From Micractinium sp. NFX-FRZ (lineage: Eukaryota; Chlorophyta; Trebouxiophyceae; Chlorellales; Chlorellaceae), in assembly GCA_029339195.1 (NCBI GenBank), contig JAPTJF010000060.1:62001-126000 (forward strand): a stretch of DNA of 64,000 nucleotides, written 5' to 3'. Under the pieces are notes generated by a model. That model did not search any database. It saw only the letters and a program-made list of their open reading frames with translations, and was not told where the DNA came from. Each line of letters starts with the position of its first letter. Within the stretch, counting starts at the first letter, position 1. Shown here in pieces: positions 9,901 through 21,122 of the stretch. Both the position numbers and the translations under genes were made by a program.

Positions 9901-12900
9901 CAAAGCGGGAGGCAGAGCAGCAGGCGCGCCTCACCCCGGTCTCCTGGAGGGAGAACATGCCGATGGAGCCGTCGAAGAAGTCGGTGCGGGTGGCCACGTA
10001 GTACAGGGCCCAGGAGGAGACGGTGAGGTACAGGCCGTATGCGATGCCTGCATGTGGGCAAGGGTGGGGCAAAGGATTGAGGCCAGGACATTGCATGTTG
10101 GAGACGATCAAAGGGACCAGGACGCGACGGCGCTGCAGCCCGCCCCTTGTGTTGACACCCCTCCCGCCCGGCCCCCGGGCCCACCGTCTGTGAAGATGGA
10201 GAACAGGTTCCAGCGGTTGGGCAGGCGGGAGGGGGTGACGTTGTCCTTGGACAGGGCGATCATGGCACCGTCGTTGAATACGGCCAGCAGCACAATCAGG
10301 ATGGTGGGGAAGTACCTACACACACAGGAGGGGTCGAGGGGTTGGGGGCAGCAGTTTGTTGTTTTGAGGTAGAAAGGATGGGGAGAGCGGGCAGCACAAT
10401 CAGGATGGTGGGGAAGTACCTTCACACACAGGAGGGGGTGGGGCAACATGCGATTTGTGGTTTGTGGTAGAGAGGCTGGGCAGAGGGAGCATCGCGCCGC
10501 TCTTGCAGACAGCCAGGAGCATGATGAGGATGGTGGGGTGCAAGGGTGTAGCGAGAGGTGCAACGCGCAACCATGTGTGGCGTCATCCCCAGGCGTGCTC
10601 GCCTCCTGTGACATAACCAGCCATGCCCCCAGTTGACACGGTGGAGCGAGATGTGCAACCATGTGTAACGACGTCCCCAGGTGTACTACCCTGCTGCAGC
10701 AAAACAACAAACAGCAAAACAACGAATAGCAAAACAACAAATAGCAAAACACCAAATAGCAAAACCAGCCATGCCCCCAGGTGCGCCCTCACCAGTTGTA
10801 GATGACGGTGATGAGGCCAAAGGTGAAGCAGATGCGGAAGGTCATGGCCACAGTGTAGCGCGAGTAGGTGGTCATGCGCTGGAAGATCTTGCGTGCGCCT
10901 GCAGCGGGGGCGAGGCAAGCGAATCATGGGAGTGGAAGGTTGGCCCATTCACGGAGCGGGGCTGGGAGCGGGAGCAGGTGAGAAGGATGGCAGGCAATGC
11001 GGATGGGCATGGCCAACCAAAGGGCTGGCCCACGGAGCAGGCGGCTGCCTGCCAGCCAAGAACAACAACAACCGCCTGCCCAGTTGCTTTCGGCAGCCAC
11101 ACAACCACGTAAAGGCAAAGCAGGCGGCACAGGGCATGAAGGCAAGCAAGCTGCGTGTGGAAGGCACGGCAGGCAGGCAGCACAGGGGATGGATGGCTCA
11201 CCAATGACGGCGGTGATGATGGCGGACAGGCCGGGCTGCATGGTATTGGTTTCAAGAGTAGGGGGAGGGCAGCAGGAGAGGCAGGGTGAGCGAAGAGATG
11301 CGGGAAGCAGGGCGGGGCGGGATCGCCAGGCAGTAGCGGGCGAGGCGATCAGGCACGGTGGCAGCGCTTCCAGACGCGTGAGCTGTGGCAGGCAGGTGCC
11401 TCGCTGGCACGCGCACGGCGTCGCATGCCTGCCTCATCCATCCTGCTTTGGCCACCACACCCAGCCACCTCTCCCCTCGCAGCCCCGTCCAGCCCACCCA
11501 GGTGCGGTGTCCGCGGCACCGCATGCAACGCCACTGGCACCCGCCACCACCCTTCCCCCTCCCCTGCCCTGCTGCATACAGCACCCAGCCCCTCTTCTTG
11601 CCTCTACTGCTCACAGGCCCCTGCCCCGCCCAACAGCAGCCAACTCACCGCGGTGAGCACAATGTCGGCGGCACCACGGGCGGCGTCGGTGGCACCCGCC
11701 ACCGCAATGCCCACGTCGGCCTTCTTCAGGGCGGGGGCGTCGTTCACACCGTCGCCGGTCATGCCCACCATGTGCTTGCGCTCCTGGGCAAGGGGGAAGC
11801 AACGGGGAGGGGGCAGGTGGAGGGCAGGGGGGATCAGTGGGTGAGGCGGCAAGCCGGGAAACAGCGGATTGCTGTAGTTTGGCTGGGGAATGGTGACCAT
11901 CGGGGCTCGTGCTCGATAAGAACCCGCTCGCATCCCCACCACAACCAACAGGGTGCAAGGCCTCCATGGTTGAAAGCCCGCAAATAGCAGCAAGGCACAA
12001 ACCCACCTGCAAGATCATGACAAATCACGACAGGGTGACAGCTGTACACCAACACATGTGCACCAGCAGCACGACACCAACACAGCAGTACAGCAGTGTA
12101 CCTGCAGGGATCTTGACACATGTGCACCAGCAGCACTACACCAACACAGCAGTACAGCAGTACTAGCAGTGCACCTGCAGGGACCTTGACCCATGTGCAC
12201 CAGCAGCACTACACCAACACAGCAGTACAGCAGTACCTAGCAGTGCACCTGCAGGATCTTGACACATGTGCACCAGCAGCAGTACAAGAACACAGCAGTA
12301 CAGCAGTACAGCAGTGCACCTGCAGGATCTTGACAATCATGAACTTGTGCTCCGGGAAGACCTCGGCAAAGCCGTCTGCCTCCTCAATCAGGTCCTCCAC
12401 AGAGGCGTGGCCCTCCACCAGGCCAAAGCCCTGCTTGGCCTGCACAGAACAGACGGGTGGAAAGAAAGAAGACGGCATGGCAAGCGCATGGACGTCAGGG
12501 CACGAACATTGATCATGACGACCGACAAGCCAGCACGGCAAGAGCCATTCCCCCGCCCCCTCCCAAGCCAAAGGCAGCCGAGTAGCCACACGCAGCCATG
12601 TCACGGAGGTGCGCCCGCCGCCCGCCCTGCCCCCCAGTCCCTGCCCAGCCACATCACAAATCCACACATCACACACCTTGAGCAGCGCCTCGGTTGTGAA
12701 CCTGCAGAGGGACAAAGGAGGGCGCATTGGGGCGCAGCTTTCAGCATCAAGCGCAGATGCGTCGGGCCGGAAAAGGATGCGTATGCCAGCCACGGCACCT
12801 GCCCGCGCTCCCCCCTGCCACCTGCCGGTCTCTGCACACATCCATCCGTACTGTACCCTCCCCGCTCCCAAACCAGTCGAGGCATCCCACAGCAACCCAC

Positions 12901-15900
12901 ATGTTGGTGCCCATGCCCAGCTGCTTGGCCGTCTCCTTGCCAATCAGCAGCTGGTCGCCGGTGATCATCTTCACGCTGATGCCCATCTGCAGCAGCGCAG
13001 CGAGCCACAACACAATTCCGTGCTTTCACGTCAGAAAGCTGGCACCCCCGACTGTCTTCCTGCTTTCCCGCTGATGCCCCCGCTTGCCAACAACCAAAGC
13101 GTTATGCGCCCAAAGCTGTTAAGCGCTGCTCTTGTGTTGCAAGGCACCCGGCCGAATGCAGCCAGCTTCACGCCCCCTGTACGTGCCCGCCCTCGACCCC
13201 TCCCCTCCCCCTCCACCCCCTAGCCCCACCTCGTGGCACCGCTCGATCGTCTCCTTGGTGTCGTGGCGGGGAGGGTCAAACAGCGGCACCAGGCCCACCA
13301 TGACCCAGTGCGGGCCGTTGGGGCCGTCCTCTGCAGGACAGGGCATGCAATAAAAGTGCACAGAGGCCACGTCACCGATGGGCAACAAGCAGTGCGGGGC
13401 GGCGCAGTCGCCAGCGGCTGGTGTGGGGTGGCAGGGCAGACGTGTGAAGATGGCTGGCAATTTGTGAGCTCCTAACGGGAACCAGCCGCCAACCTGTGCT
13501 GCCTCAAGGGGTGCTACTTAGCAAAGGCAGGCGCGGGGCCTCCAGCTATGCTGCGTCAAAAGGGCTGCTCCCTTGTACAGGCAGGAAGGCAGGCAGGCAG
13601 GTGGGTGTGACTCACGTGAGCCGTCGCCCTCGGCCTTGGAGATGCCCAGCCCACGGAAGCCGCGGTTGGCGTACTCTGTGATCTTCACGGTGCACTCTGC
13701 CTCGATGTCGGCGGCGTTGTGGGCGTTGCGCACCACCACCTGCGCAGATGGTGTGTGGGTGAGGGTGAGGAGGGGGTAGGGACAGGCAGGTTGGGGTAGG
13801 AGCACACGCGCTCGTGGCGGCACTGTGTGGGCTTCTGGAGGTGTCAGCACGCCACGCAGGCCTCGACTGCCTCTCCCTGCGACCATCTGTCCCACCACCT
13901 CCACCCACCTGCGGCGCCCCCTTCACCTCGCGCATGCAAGAGGAGCTTGCAACACGCTTAAACACTCCCCTGACAGGTATTGCTTCGGCAAGTAGCACAT
14001 GCTCGACTGCCTCGCTCCCCCGCCCCCGATCCCCCCAGTCCAATTGCCACAGCCCTTCCAATCCCTTTTCAAGTAAGCAGTAACCAGCAATGCCCCACCT
14101 GCGGCGCCCCCTTCATCACGCGCTCCACCTTGCCCGTCTTCTTGTCCTTGACAAAGGCGATGGTGTACTTGTCGGTGGGGTTGAAGGGGATGAACTTGAC
14201 GATCTGGTGGTCCTCCCACAGGGAGTCGCTGCACGGCAGGGGGGAAGGCACGACAAGAGTTAAGGTTTAGGGTTTAGGGTCGCTGCACGGCAGGGGGAGG
14301 CACGACAAGAGTTAGGGTTTTGGGTTTAGGGTCACTGCACGGCAGGGGGAGGCACGGCAGGGAGGAGGCAGGGGGAGGCAGGGAGGAGGCGGGGGGAGGC
14401 GAGAGGCGGATGTGGGTGTGGGCAGACGTGGGTGGGGTGGGGTGGGGCAGGAGGGGTTTGCAAGGGTGCACCGAGGCCGCAGTCAGCAACGCTGCTCATA
14501 GGAGGGCCCGCTCTTAACAGCACGGCAGAAAATGAGGGCCTGCCCCTGCCCCCCTGCCCCCTTCCCCCCCCCCCCCCCCCCCCCTTTTGCACAAATTGGG
14601 GTGAGGCTTGTGGACACCCCATCTGGCAGGGCCCGCCCTGCTCACCGGTTGGGGTACGACTCGGCGGGACCCATGCCAATGGGCTCCTTCTCAGCGCTGC
14701 ACTCACACGCAAACCGCCGGTAAACCACCTGCCCGCCCTGCTCACCGGTTGGGGTACGACTCGTGCAGCACCATGTCGATTGGCTCCTCCGTGACGATGT
14801 TGGCCGACTTGGCGCCGTACTGGACAACCTGCAGGCGGTACGGTTCGGCGCCGGGGCAGATGGGGTAAGCACTCTACTCTGATGAGGGCGGAGGGTTTTG
14901 AAGTGTCCGATGCTCAGGCTCATATAGCCCAGGCGGGCGGCGTGGTGCCAGCACGACGGCTGAGCAGCTCAGTGGAGCCTCCAGCTGCAGCCCCTCCATG
15001 CTGTGCCGTGCTGTGCCATGCTGTGCCGTGCTGTGCAGTGCTGTGCCGTGCTGTGCCGCGCTGTGCGCACCTCCTCGATGCTGTGCCCGCTGAGCGGGTA
15101 CACGTTGACGTGGTCCACCGTCAGCTTGTTCAGCGTCAGGGTGCCCGTCTTGTCGGAGCACAGGATGTCCATGCCAGCCATCTCCTCCACGGCTGTGGAG
15201 GGGGCAAGGTGGGTTAGGTGGGCATGGTTAGTCATACAATTGAAAGAAAGCAAGGTGAGGGAGGGTTTGCGGGGAGCACAGGATGCCCATGCCAGCTTGT
15301 TTACACACTCCTCCACGCCTGCGGGCGGGGGAGGGCGAGTGCAGTGGTAGTAGGTAAGACAATTCGTCATAGTAATCAAGCAGCAGTGCAAACGGCCTAT
15401 ATCCCTCCCACCCACTCCCGCCCACCCAATGTGCACGACATAAGCGCCCTGCTAGGCCGCCGTCCACCACCACCCACCCACCCACCGTTCTTTCCCCTCT
15501 CCCCCGCTCGATACATTCACGGCATCCGGCCTGCCCCGCCCCGCCCTCCCATCTTCCCCTCCCTCCCCCGCTCAGGCACAGCCTCCAGCCTGCCCCGCCC
15601 GTTTGATCACGGGGGTCCAAGGTTGCTGCTGCACCGTTTTCGAGGTTCCCGCCCGCGCCGCCCACCCACCAGACATGCGCGACACGATGGCTCCCTCCTT
15701 GGCAAGGGTGAAGGCGCCCAGGGCCAGGGTGACGGACAGCACGGTGGGCATGGCTGCAGGCAGAGGTGGAGGCAGCAGGAGGCACACAGGTGATTGATCA
15801 GGCAGAGACACGAAGCAAGGCAAGAAGCAACAAGGCGGGAGGCAGCCGAGGGCATGGCAAGGCTGCCAAGGGGTGGCCAGGGAAGGGGCGGCACAGAGGC

Positions 15901-18900
15901 AGGAGGGATGGGCAGATGAGGTGGAGGGTCGGGTCAGGTGGCGCGCGTACGTCGCAGTGCAGCCCGACCACACAACGCCAATAGGGCGGCCTCTAAACCA
16001 CATCCCGCCTGCCTCACAACTCCAACCCCACCCCGCCCAGGGGCCCCATCGACCCACACCATGGGGATGCCTCACCCACGCCCGCCTGCACCCAAAAAAA
16101 AAACACCCACACCCGCCCAGGCCCGCCACCCACCAATGGGGATGCCTCCCACGATGATCACCAGCACTGCAGAGGAAGGAGAACAGGGGAGAGGCGGGAT
16201 GGGGTGTGTGAGCGGCGGTGCTGGTGGGCCGAGGCCGGTGGAGGCAGGCTGGGGCTTGCTGAATACGTGGTTGCTTGCGGCAACGTGTTGCGCTGCCACG
16301 GCTGCTCCGGAGTGCCGGCACTCGCGCAGGGCGCGAGCAATGCGCGCTGGCACGGTGTTGCGGGATTCATGTGCATGCGCTTGTCGCACGACAGGTGCCG
16401 AGTTGAAACTCACTGTTGGTCAGCGTGGGGCAGCCACCTGCGGGGGGGACATTGGAGGTGGGTGGGAGTGGCGATGCCAGCTCGTCAGCGCAGCCGGGGG
16501 GTGAAAGTGATAACAGTGTCAAGACTGGGCTGCCGCCGGCCCTGCAGGGCCACCTGCTCCAGCAACCACCCTGGCAGCCTCCCTGTGGAAACAGGCAACA
16601 GGCACACGCGCCTCCCCCGCCTGCCTGCCGGCCGGCCGGCCGGCCCCACATGTCACGAGGCCACCAGCCTCCCTTCTGCCCACCCTTTCGAGTGACCGCT
16701 TGTAAACTGTACCGCCAGCTCGACTGACCACCCACACCTGTACTGCCCAGCTGTGCCGACCGGCAACTCACCCTCTCCGCCGGAGCAGGCGTGCTTGTAG
16801 TGCCCAAACTGCACCGCCAGCTCGATGACGATCCACACTGTGGCAATAGATGGGGATGACTTGTGATTATGGGGTGAAAGCCAATCGAGCTTGGAAATAG
16901 CTGGTTTTCTGCGAAATCTATTGAGGTAGAGCGTATCGGAGCCAAATAAAAGTATTTGGTTAGCAAGGTAAAAAGGAGGTAGAGCACTCATTGGGTGATG
17001 GTGGCCCAAAGCCTTACCTCCGATTGTGACAAGGCAGAGGGCTCCAATGCGGGTCATCACCTTTTGCAGGTTGGCCTCCTGCAAACGGTTGGTGGAGCGG
17101 GGGCAAATTGAGGCACACAGGTGAAGTTACAAAAATCCGAAATCACAACTCAAGTTATTCCGCATACTAAAAGTCAGCTGCTGCATGCTGACCTCCTGCT
17201 AAAAGTGTGCAACTGGCGCAGCATCAACGGCATGGGCACAGCGGTGGCAGGCGGGCGAATGGAGGCAGTGCCGCCGCTGTAGCAGCCGCTGGGTGCTGCG
17301 CCACACCCCTGGTTCACCTCCAAAGCCCCTGCCAATGCTGTCCCTGGAACCATCTTTGCTCTGAGTATTCCAACCGCTTGGCTGATACGGCGACGCTGCA
17401 CGCCACGCAGCCTTTACTGCAGTATCCCACACCAACACAGGTTGAGGCTCACCTGGTTGGCGGATCCCAGCAGGGCGGCGGCGCGGCCGAAGAAGGTCTG
17501 CATGCCGGTGGCGTACACCACGCAGTGGCGCTCGCCCTGCTTGATGGTGGAGCCTGCGCGGGGGCGGGTGGGGAAGGGCGGAGGGGTGCGGTGCGGTTTT
17601 GGGAGCAGCACAGGTGGGTGAGGGGCGGGGGTTGCCGCTGCCGGCACAGCCACCAGAGAAAAGCACGGCAGGCAGGAGTGGGAGCAGCTAAAGTGCGCAG
17701 GGACGGGGCGGGACGGAGAGTGCGTTGCGTGGCTCACCGGCGAAGGCGACGTTGCCGGAGAACTTCTTGACGGGCAGGGACTCGCCGGTCAGTGCGGCCT
17801 GGTCGCACTGCAGGCAGGTTGATGGGGTGGGCGGGGCAGGCAGGAGCGGGGCGGTCAGGATGGCCAGGGGTTCAACGTGCAGGAGGCAGTGACAGCAGCA
17901 GCAAGGCGGCCTGGTTGTGCCTGCACCTATGTCTCATCTTGGCAGGCCTCGCGCTGGGCCCCTCTTCTGCTAAACAGGGTTTTCGAGCTGCCTTGCATCT
18001 GGCCAAGCGATGCCTCCCCCCGTCCATACGCTCACCCCAGTGCACCCAGCACACTCAACCCACCACCCACCACCGCCGCTCCGCCCGCCCTGCTGTGTGT
18101 ATGGCGCCCCACCTGCAGCGGCGTCTCGTCCTCGGGCCGCCCAGTGGAGCCCTCCTCCGCCAGGATCTTGATGTCTGCCGGCACAATGTCGCCCAGCCGA
18201 ATGATGACCACATCACCGGGCACCAGCTCAGCGGCATCTATGGTGATCACTTGGCCGTCTCGCAGCGCCTTGGCCTTGGGGGCCAGGGCTGCGGCAGGGG
18301 CGGGACAGGGGCGTGGTGCGGGGTGAGTGCGGGGTGAGCGCGGCTTCTGTGGTGAGGTCAGAGTGCAGCCGGGGAGGAAAGAAGGCGGTGCTGCCCTTAC
18401 GAGGAAGAGCGCCTCAGTGGCCTCTCATCTGCCTTGCCCGCTGCACGGGACCGCACCCCACCCCACCACACCACACCCCGTCCCGCAACCCCAGGCGTGC
18501 CAAATTACATCATCATGGTTTGTTGTTTTTTACCATCATCATAGCTGCCCTCCCGCCCATCCCTTGTGAGCCGAGTTCCTTAAGAGGGAAGCAGTTGCCC
18601 CCGCACCTGAGGTGAGCGCCTTGATGGCCTTGTCTGCATTGGCCTCCTCCACGTAAGAGATGGTGGCGTTGACAAACAGCAGGGCGATGATGAGCGCAAA
18701 GTCGGCGTAGTCCTGATAGGGGGCAGTGAGGGAACAGTGAGCGGCGGGGTTGACAGATGGCAGCGCTGGGGCAGGGCCTGGGCAAAGTACACGAGAAGGA
18801 GGCGGCGGATGCCACCTCCCCACTCCCCACAATTCAGGAGGCCAGGCAGGCAGGCTGACAGGCAGGCGGGCAGGCACGCGGGCAGGCGTGCAAGCGGGCA

Positions 18901-20445
18901 GGCAGGCAGGCAGGCAAGTAGGCATGCATGCGGGCAGGCAGGCGGGCTCACCAGCAGGGCGATGGCGATGATGGCAGCTGCCTCCATGGCCCAGGACAGA
19001 GGGTTCCACATGTACTGAAGGGGCAGGAGAGTGGAGGGGCGGGGGAGCAGGGGAGCAGGGAGGTGAATCAGGGGGAGGAAGGCTCCACAGGCGCCGAGGG
19101 GGAGGGCTCAGCGATGCTGGGTGTTGGGACGGGCAGGGGGGCACGGGGCGGTTCCATTTCAGGCGCCCGCCGCCGCCCGGTCACCCCAAGTGTGCCAATG
19201 CACACTTTTCCCTTGCAGCCCGATGCCCCCCGCCTGTGTCCTGAACCCAGCCTCCCCACCCCGCACGAACGCGCCTCCCCGCCGACGCTCGTGCGCACCA
19301 AGCTCACCAGCAACGCTTCTGCTGCCCCTGCACGCCCCACCCCTTCCCCCTTGGGGCACAACCCAACCCCAGTTGCAGCCTTGTCCCCCCGCCCCGCCTC
19401 CCCTGGTGTGTGTGTGTGTGCCACCCCAGCACTCACCCCCAGATACACCAGCAGTGCGCTGCGGCTCTCCTCGGGAAGCTTGTTGGGCCCATACTCCACC
19501 AGCCGCCGGGCGGCTTCCTCACCGCTCAATCCCTTGTGGCTGGCCTGCAGCGGGAGGGGGCGCGCGTGGGTGCATGTGGGTGCTGAGGCCGGGCGGCAGC
19601 AGCGGCGCATGCATGTAAAATCGGGTGCGTCAAACTTGTGCCGTGCGACTGCAGGTGAGGCGGAGTGCAACTCTGTGATAGAGTGCTGGTCCCATTGCGG
19701 TTCTGTAGCAGGCATGTGCGTGCGTGGCAGGGGGGGAGGGGAGGCATGGTTCTCTGGCAGCGGGCTCAGCGTGGCAGCGAGATGAGATGTGCCAGGTGGC
19801 GAGGGGGCAGATCCTGGGGCCAGATCCCAAAGGATGAGAGCGGCGGCAGAAGGGGGCAGTTTGTGGGACATTATTTGGTGCGTTAAGCGGACATGTTTTA
19901 GTGGGGGAATTCTTGTGAGGGCTCTGCAGGCCGCAGACACTGCAAGTCCCAGGCCAAAGATGCTTTGCCCTAGGCCCTAGGGCATCAGAGGCAGCGCCAC
20001 GGTGCGGCAGCAGCGCGGGGGGCGGGCCCGCCTGGCCTGGCCCCACCTTGAGGATGGTCAGGGCCTGCTCCTCGCTGATGTCCTTGAAATCAATCTCCTG
20101 CTCCGCTTCTCCACCTACTCCGACCGCGGTCTCGCCTGCAGGGGGCGTGCAGCGGGTATGTGGGCGGCAGCTGGGGGACGCGCTCGACAGCTGGCGGAGG
20201 TGCTCCTGCGGTGGGCCCACTGCCGAGCGGGCGAGGGGCGGGCCGCGGGCGCCGGCGATGGCCTAGGAGCACGTGCCCCTTGCTGTCCAGGGCGGCAGGG
20301 CCGGGCTCGGAAGCCCAGAGAGGATGAGGGAGCACATGCAATCTGCTGGGCTAGGGCACCATATGAGGCCGCTTTAAGTTGCAATACCGATGCATTGCAG
20401 TTTGATCATGGGGGGAGGGGTGTGAAGCTCACCGTTCTTCGCCAT
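6908..20445 (-). CDS. Plasma-membrane type P-type H+-ATPase (P3A)
   Basis: ATP-driven proton pump of the P3A family; 34 exons, 1035 aa predicted. Starts of the exons (5' base): 20445, 20135, 19544, 19014, 18712, 18288, 17807, 17553, 17078, 16837, 16437, 16166, 15753, 15192, 14828, 14228, 13739, 13330, 12986, 12701, 12439, 11783, 11235, 10898, 10315, 10047, 9585, 9122, 8929, 8487, 8251, 7707, 7396, 7057. Motifs: TGES (192-195), GIPIAMPTVLS in M4 (from 300), phosphorylation site D345 in [13 protein letters not shown] (439), MITGD (525), TGDGVND (604-610). Exons as small as 13, 24, 25 and 33 nt keep phase. The start context is good, but the frame stays open upstream. An M7-M8 loop of about 46 residues carries four cysteines. 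The tail repeats RMSMSRVS and ends LVKVH, without the land-plant 14-3-3 motif. The intron at 8835-8488 has a GC donor. Confidence 0.95.
10291..10440. repeat. Duplicated acceptor plus exon start in an ATPase intron
   Basis: The acceptor and first 25 or so coding bases of the exon 10315-10185 ([10 protein letters not shown] on the minus strand) recur almost unchanged at 10389-10427, upstream in the same intron, with the CACACACAGGAGGGG flank and a GTTTGTTGT/GTTTGTGGT block also copied. A weaker third trace lies at 10508-10540. Confidence 0.75.
10695..10765 (+). repeat. 15-bp tandem repeat in an ATPase intron
   Basis: About four units of a 15-base AT-richer motif (AGCAAAACAACAAAT with variants). 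It stands out from the GC-rich surroundings and lies 30 bases from the splice donor at 10792. Confidence 0.85.
12045..12335. repeat. 72-75 bp minisatellite built on an exon end and its splice donor
   Basis: Four units spaced 71-75 bp contain CCTGCAG-GATCTTGAC at about 12101, 12173, 12248 and 12319. On the minus strand this is the exon end coding KILQ plus the donor GTGCAC. Only the last unit is the functional boundary of the exon 12439-12320. The others sit in the intron. Each unit also holds CACCAGCAGCACTACACCAA or a variant. Confidence 0.9.
13905..14125. repeat. Intronic copy of the KGAPQ exon end and donor
   Basis: The exon end coding RVMKGAPQ with donor GTGGGG (14125-14097, minus strand) recurs at about 13935-13907, coding REVKGAPQ with donor GTGGGT. 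The copy lies in the following intron. Confidence 0.75.
14225..14350. repeat. Triplicated acceptor region with telomere-like TTTAGGG units
   Basis: The acceptor block (TCGCTGCACGGCAGGGG and GGAGGCACGACAAGAGTTA variants) occurs at about 14226, 14278 and 14331. The spacers contain GGTTTAGGGTTTAGGGT (14264-14280) and a similar block at 14315-14332, matching the plant-type telomere unit TTTAGGG. Only the copy at 14228 is used by the coding model. Confidence 0.8.
14555..14590 (+). repeat. Poly(C) tract in an ATPase intron
   Basis: An almost pure run of more than 20 C residues followed by TTTTGC. Length is likely to vary between reads or strains. Confidence 0.85.
14637..14790. repeat. Intronic copy of the exon end coding SYPNR and its donor
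   Basis: The minus-strand exon end coding [14 protein letters not shown] (14788-14746) recurs at 14690-14646 as [14 protein letters not shown], with the same CGGTGAGCAGG donor context. The copy remains coding-like, so it could be read as an alternative exon end. Confidence 0.85.
15000..15066 (+). repeat. GCTGTGCCGT decamer tandem repeat next to a splice donor
   Basis: Six or seven imperfect copies of GCTGTGCCGT directly abut the donor of the exon containing the DKTGT motif (donor at 15070-15069, minus strand). Confidence 0.8.
15156..15325. repeat. Intronic copy of the acceptor and exon start before DKTGT
   Basis: GGAGCACAGGATG.CCATGCCAGC occurs at 15156-15179 (exon, coding AGMDILCS) and at 15274-15297 in the upstream intron. 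The CTCCTCCACG.CTG acceptor flank is also copied. Confidence 0.8.
16690..16838. repeat. Intronic copy of an ATPase exon start
   Basis: The minus-strand exon start coding [14 protein letters not shown] (16837-16793) recurs, decayed, at about 16737-16690 in the following intron. The shared block is CAGTTTGG/CAGTTTAC with CGAGCTGGCGGT.CAGTTT. Confidence 0.65.
16838..17017 (+). pseudogene. Mitochondrial LSU rRNA fragment forming a whole ATPase intron
   Basis: The 180-nt intron between the exons 17078-17018 and 16837-16772 reads, on the plus strand, as bacterial-type 23S rRNA domain II. Visible conserved blocks in order are GGATGACTTGTG, GGGGTGAAAG, CCAATCGAGC, AAATAGCTGGTTTTC, GCGAAAT, TTGAGGTAGAGCG and GAGGTAGAGCACT, then GGTGGCCCAAAGCCTTACC. 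The match runs from about 16849 to 17016, so it fills nearly the whole intron. The donor (GTAAGG on the minus strand) lies in the rRNA-like sequence. Base composition is far more AT-rich than the surroundings. The GGTAGAGC form and AT-richness suggest mitochondrial rather than plastid origin; this is inference from memory of rRNA sequence. Confidence 0.85.
18838..18955 (+). repeat. GGCA tetranucleotide-rich repeat
   Basis: About 110 bases dominated by GGCA units with GGCG and TGCA variants, ending at a splice donor. Similar GGCA runs occur in other introns at 8938-8998, 13580-13602 and 47298-47326, so this is a common intron filler here. Confidence 0.85.
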
Positions 20446-21122
20446 TGGTCCGCGCCCTTTTTCTGCTCTTGGCAGAACAAGGAAGCCCAGCCCGGGCTGC
20501 TGGGTCGATCTGCGAGCACGGCACAGCCAGGGGAGATCTTCCCAGTGACCGCTCAGGGCGTGCTGCCCGCAATGGCGCACGACCACCAGCGAATAACCCT
20601 CAGCCACACAACCCCACAGAACCCTGGACCCACCGGCGTGCGCCACTAGCCTTTTAGGTACCCTGTGACCGCGAAATGCAGCGGGCTGCCTGGCAGGGCT
20701 AACGATGCAGTCGGCTCCATGCATGCTGGGGCCATCTGGCACAGCACGGCGGGTCAGGGGTGTACAGCCAGTATACAGACGAATTCTCCCCAAACAACTC
20801 CGTGCCCCTCCACCCCACCCTCTGAGTGCACCTCCCTGCAAATTAACTTGCTCGGGCTGCGAAACCCTTAACCTCCGGCGGCTCACTTCCGGGGTTGATA
20901 ATGTCGACACCAGGCACACCCGGGGCTCACCGAGCCTTTACGGGACACAGGACACACCGCTGGCACACACCCCTTGCGTGACCTTCTTACACTCATGCTG
21001 CAATACCAAAGCTTCGAAATCTTCAGTGGGCCCCATGCGCGCAGGCAGGCCCCTGCTGCACACGAGCAGTGCTCAACGCACTGCCACCACTCCGCCCCGC
21101 CCATGCTGCTGCCGCCGGCCCC
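20446..21122. other. H+-ATPase promoter and coiled-coil gene 2 3' flank
   Basis: 677 bases between two minus-strand genes. No gene or clear promoter element is visible. The reading frame through the ATPase start stays open upstream to about 20919, but no evidence favours an earlier start. Confidence 0.45.
20987..20991 (-). terminator. Candidate TGTAA polyadenylation signal of coiled-coil gene 2
   Basis: TGTAA on the minus strand, 132 bases past the stop codon. TGTAA is the usual polyadenylation signal of green algae. A single pentamer is weak evidence. Confidence 0.35.

Noticed and set aside
12045..12335. CRISPR-like array
   Set aside because: Regular direct repeats, but the units are adjacent without unique spacers, contain exon sequence and lie in a eukaryotic intron.
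16838..17017. A functional rRNA gene
   Set aside because: Only a short internal part of the large-subunit rRNA is present, antisense within a protein gene, so it is a fragment.
18838..18955. Origin or attachment site suggested by dense GGCA repeats
   Set aside because: The same simple repeat occurs in several introns, so it is ordinary low-complexity filler.
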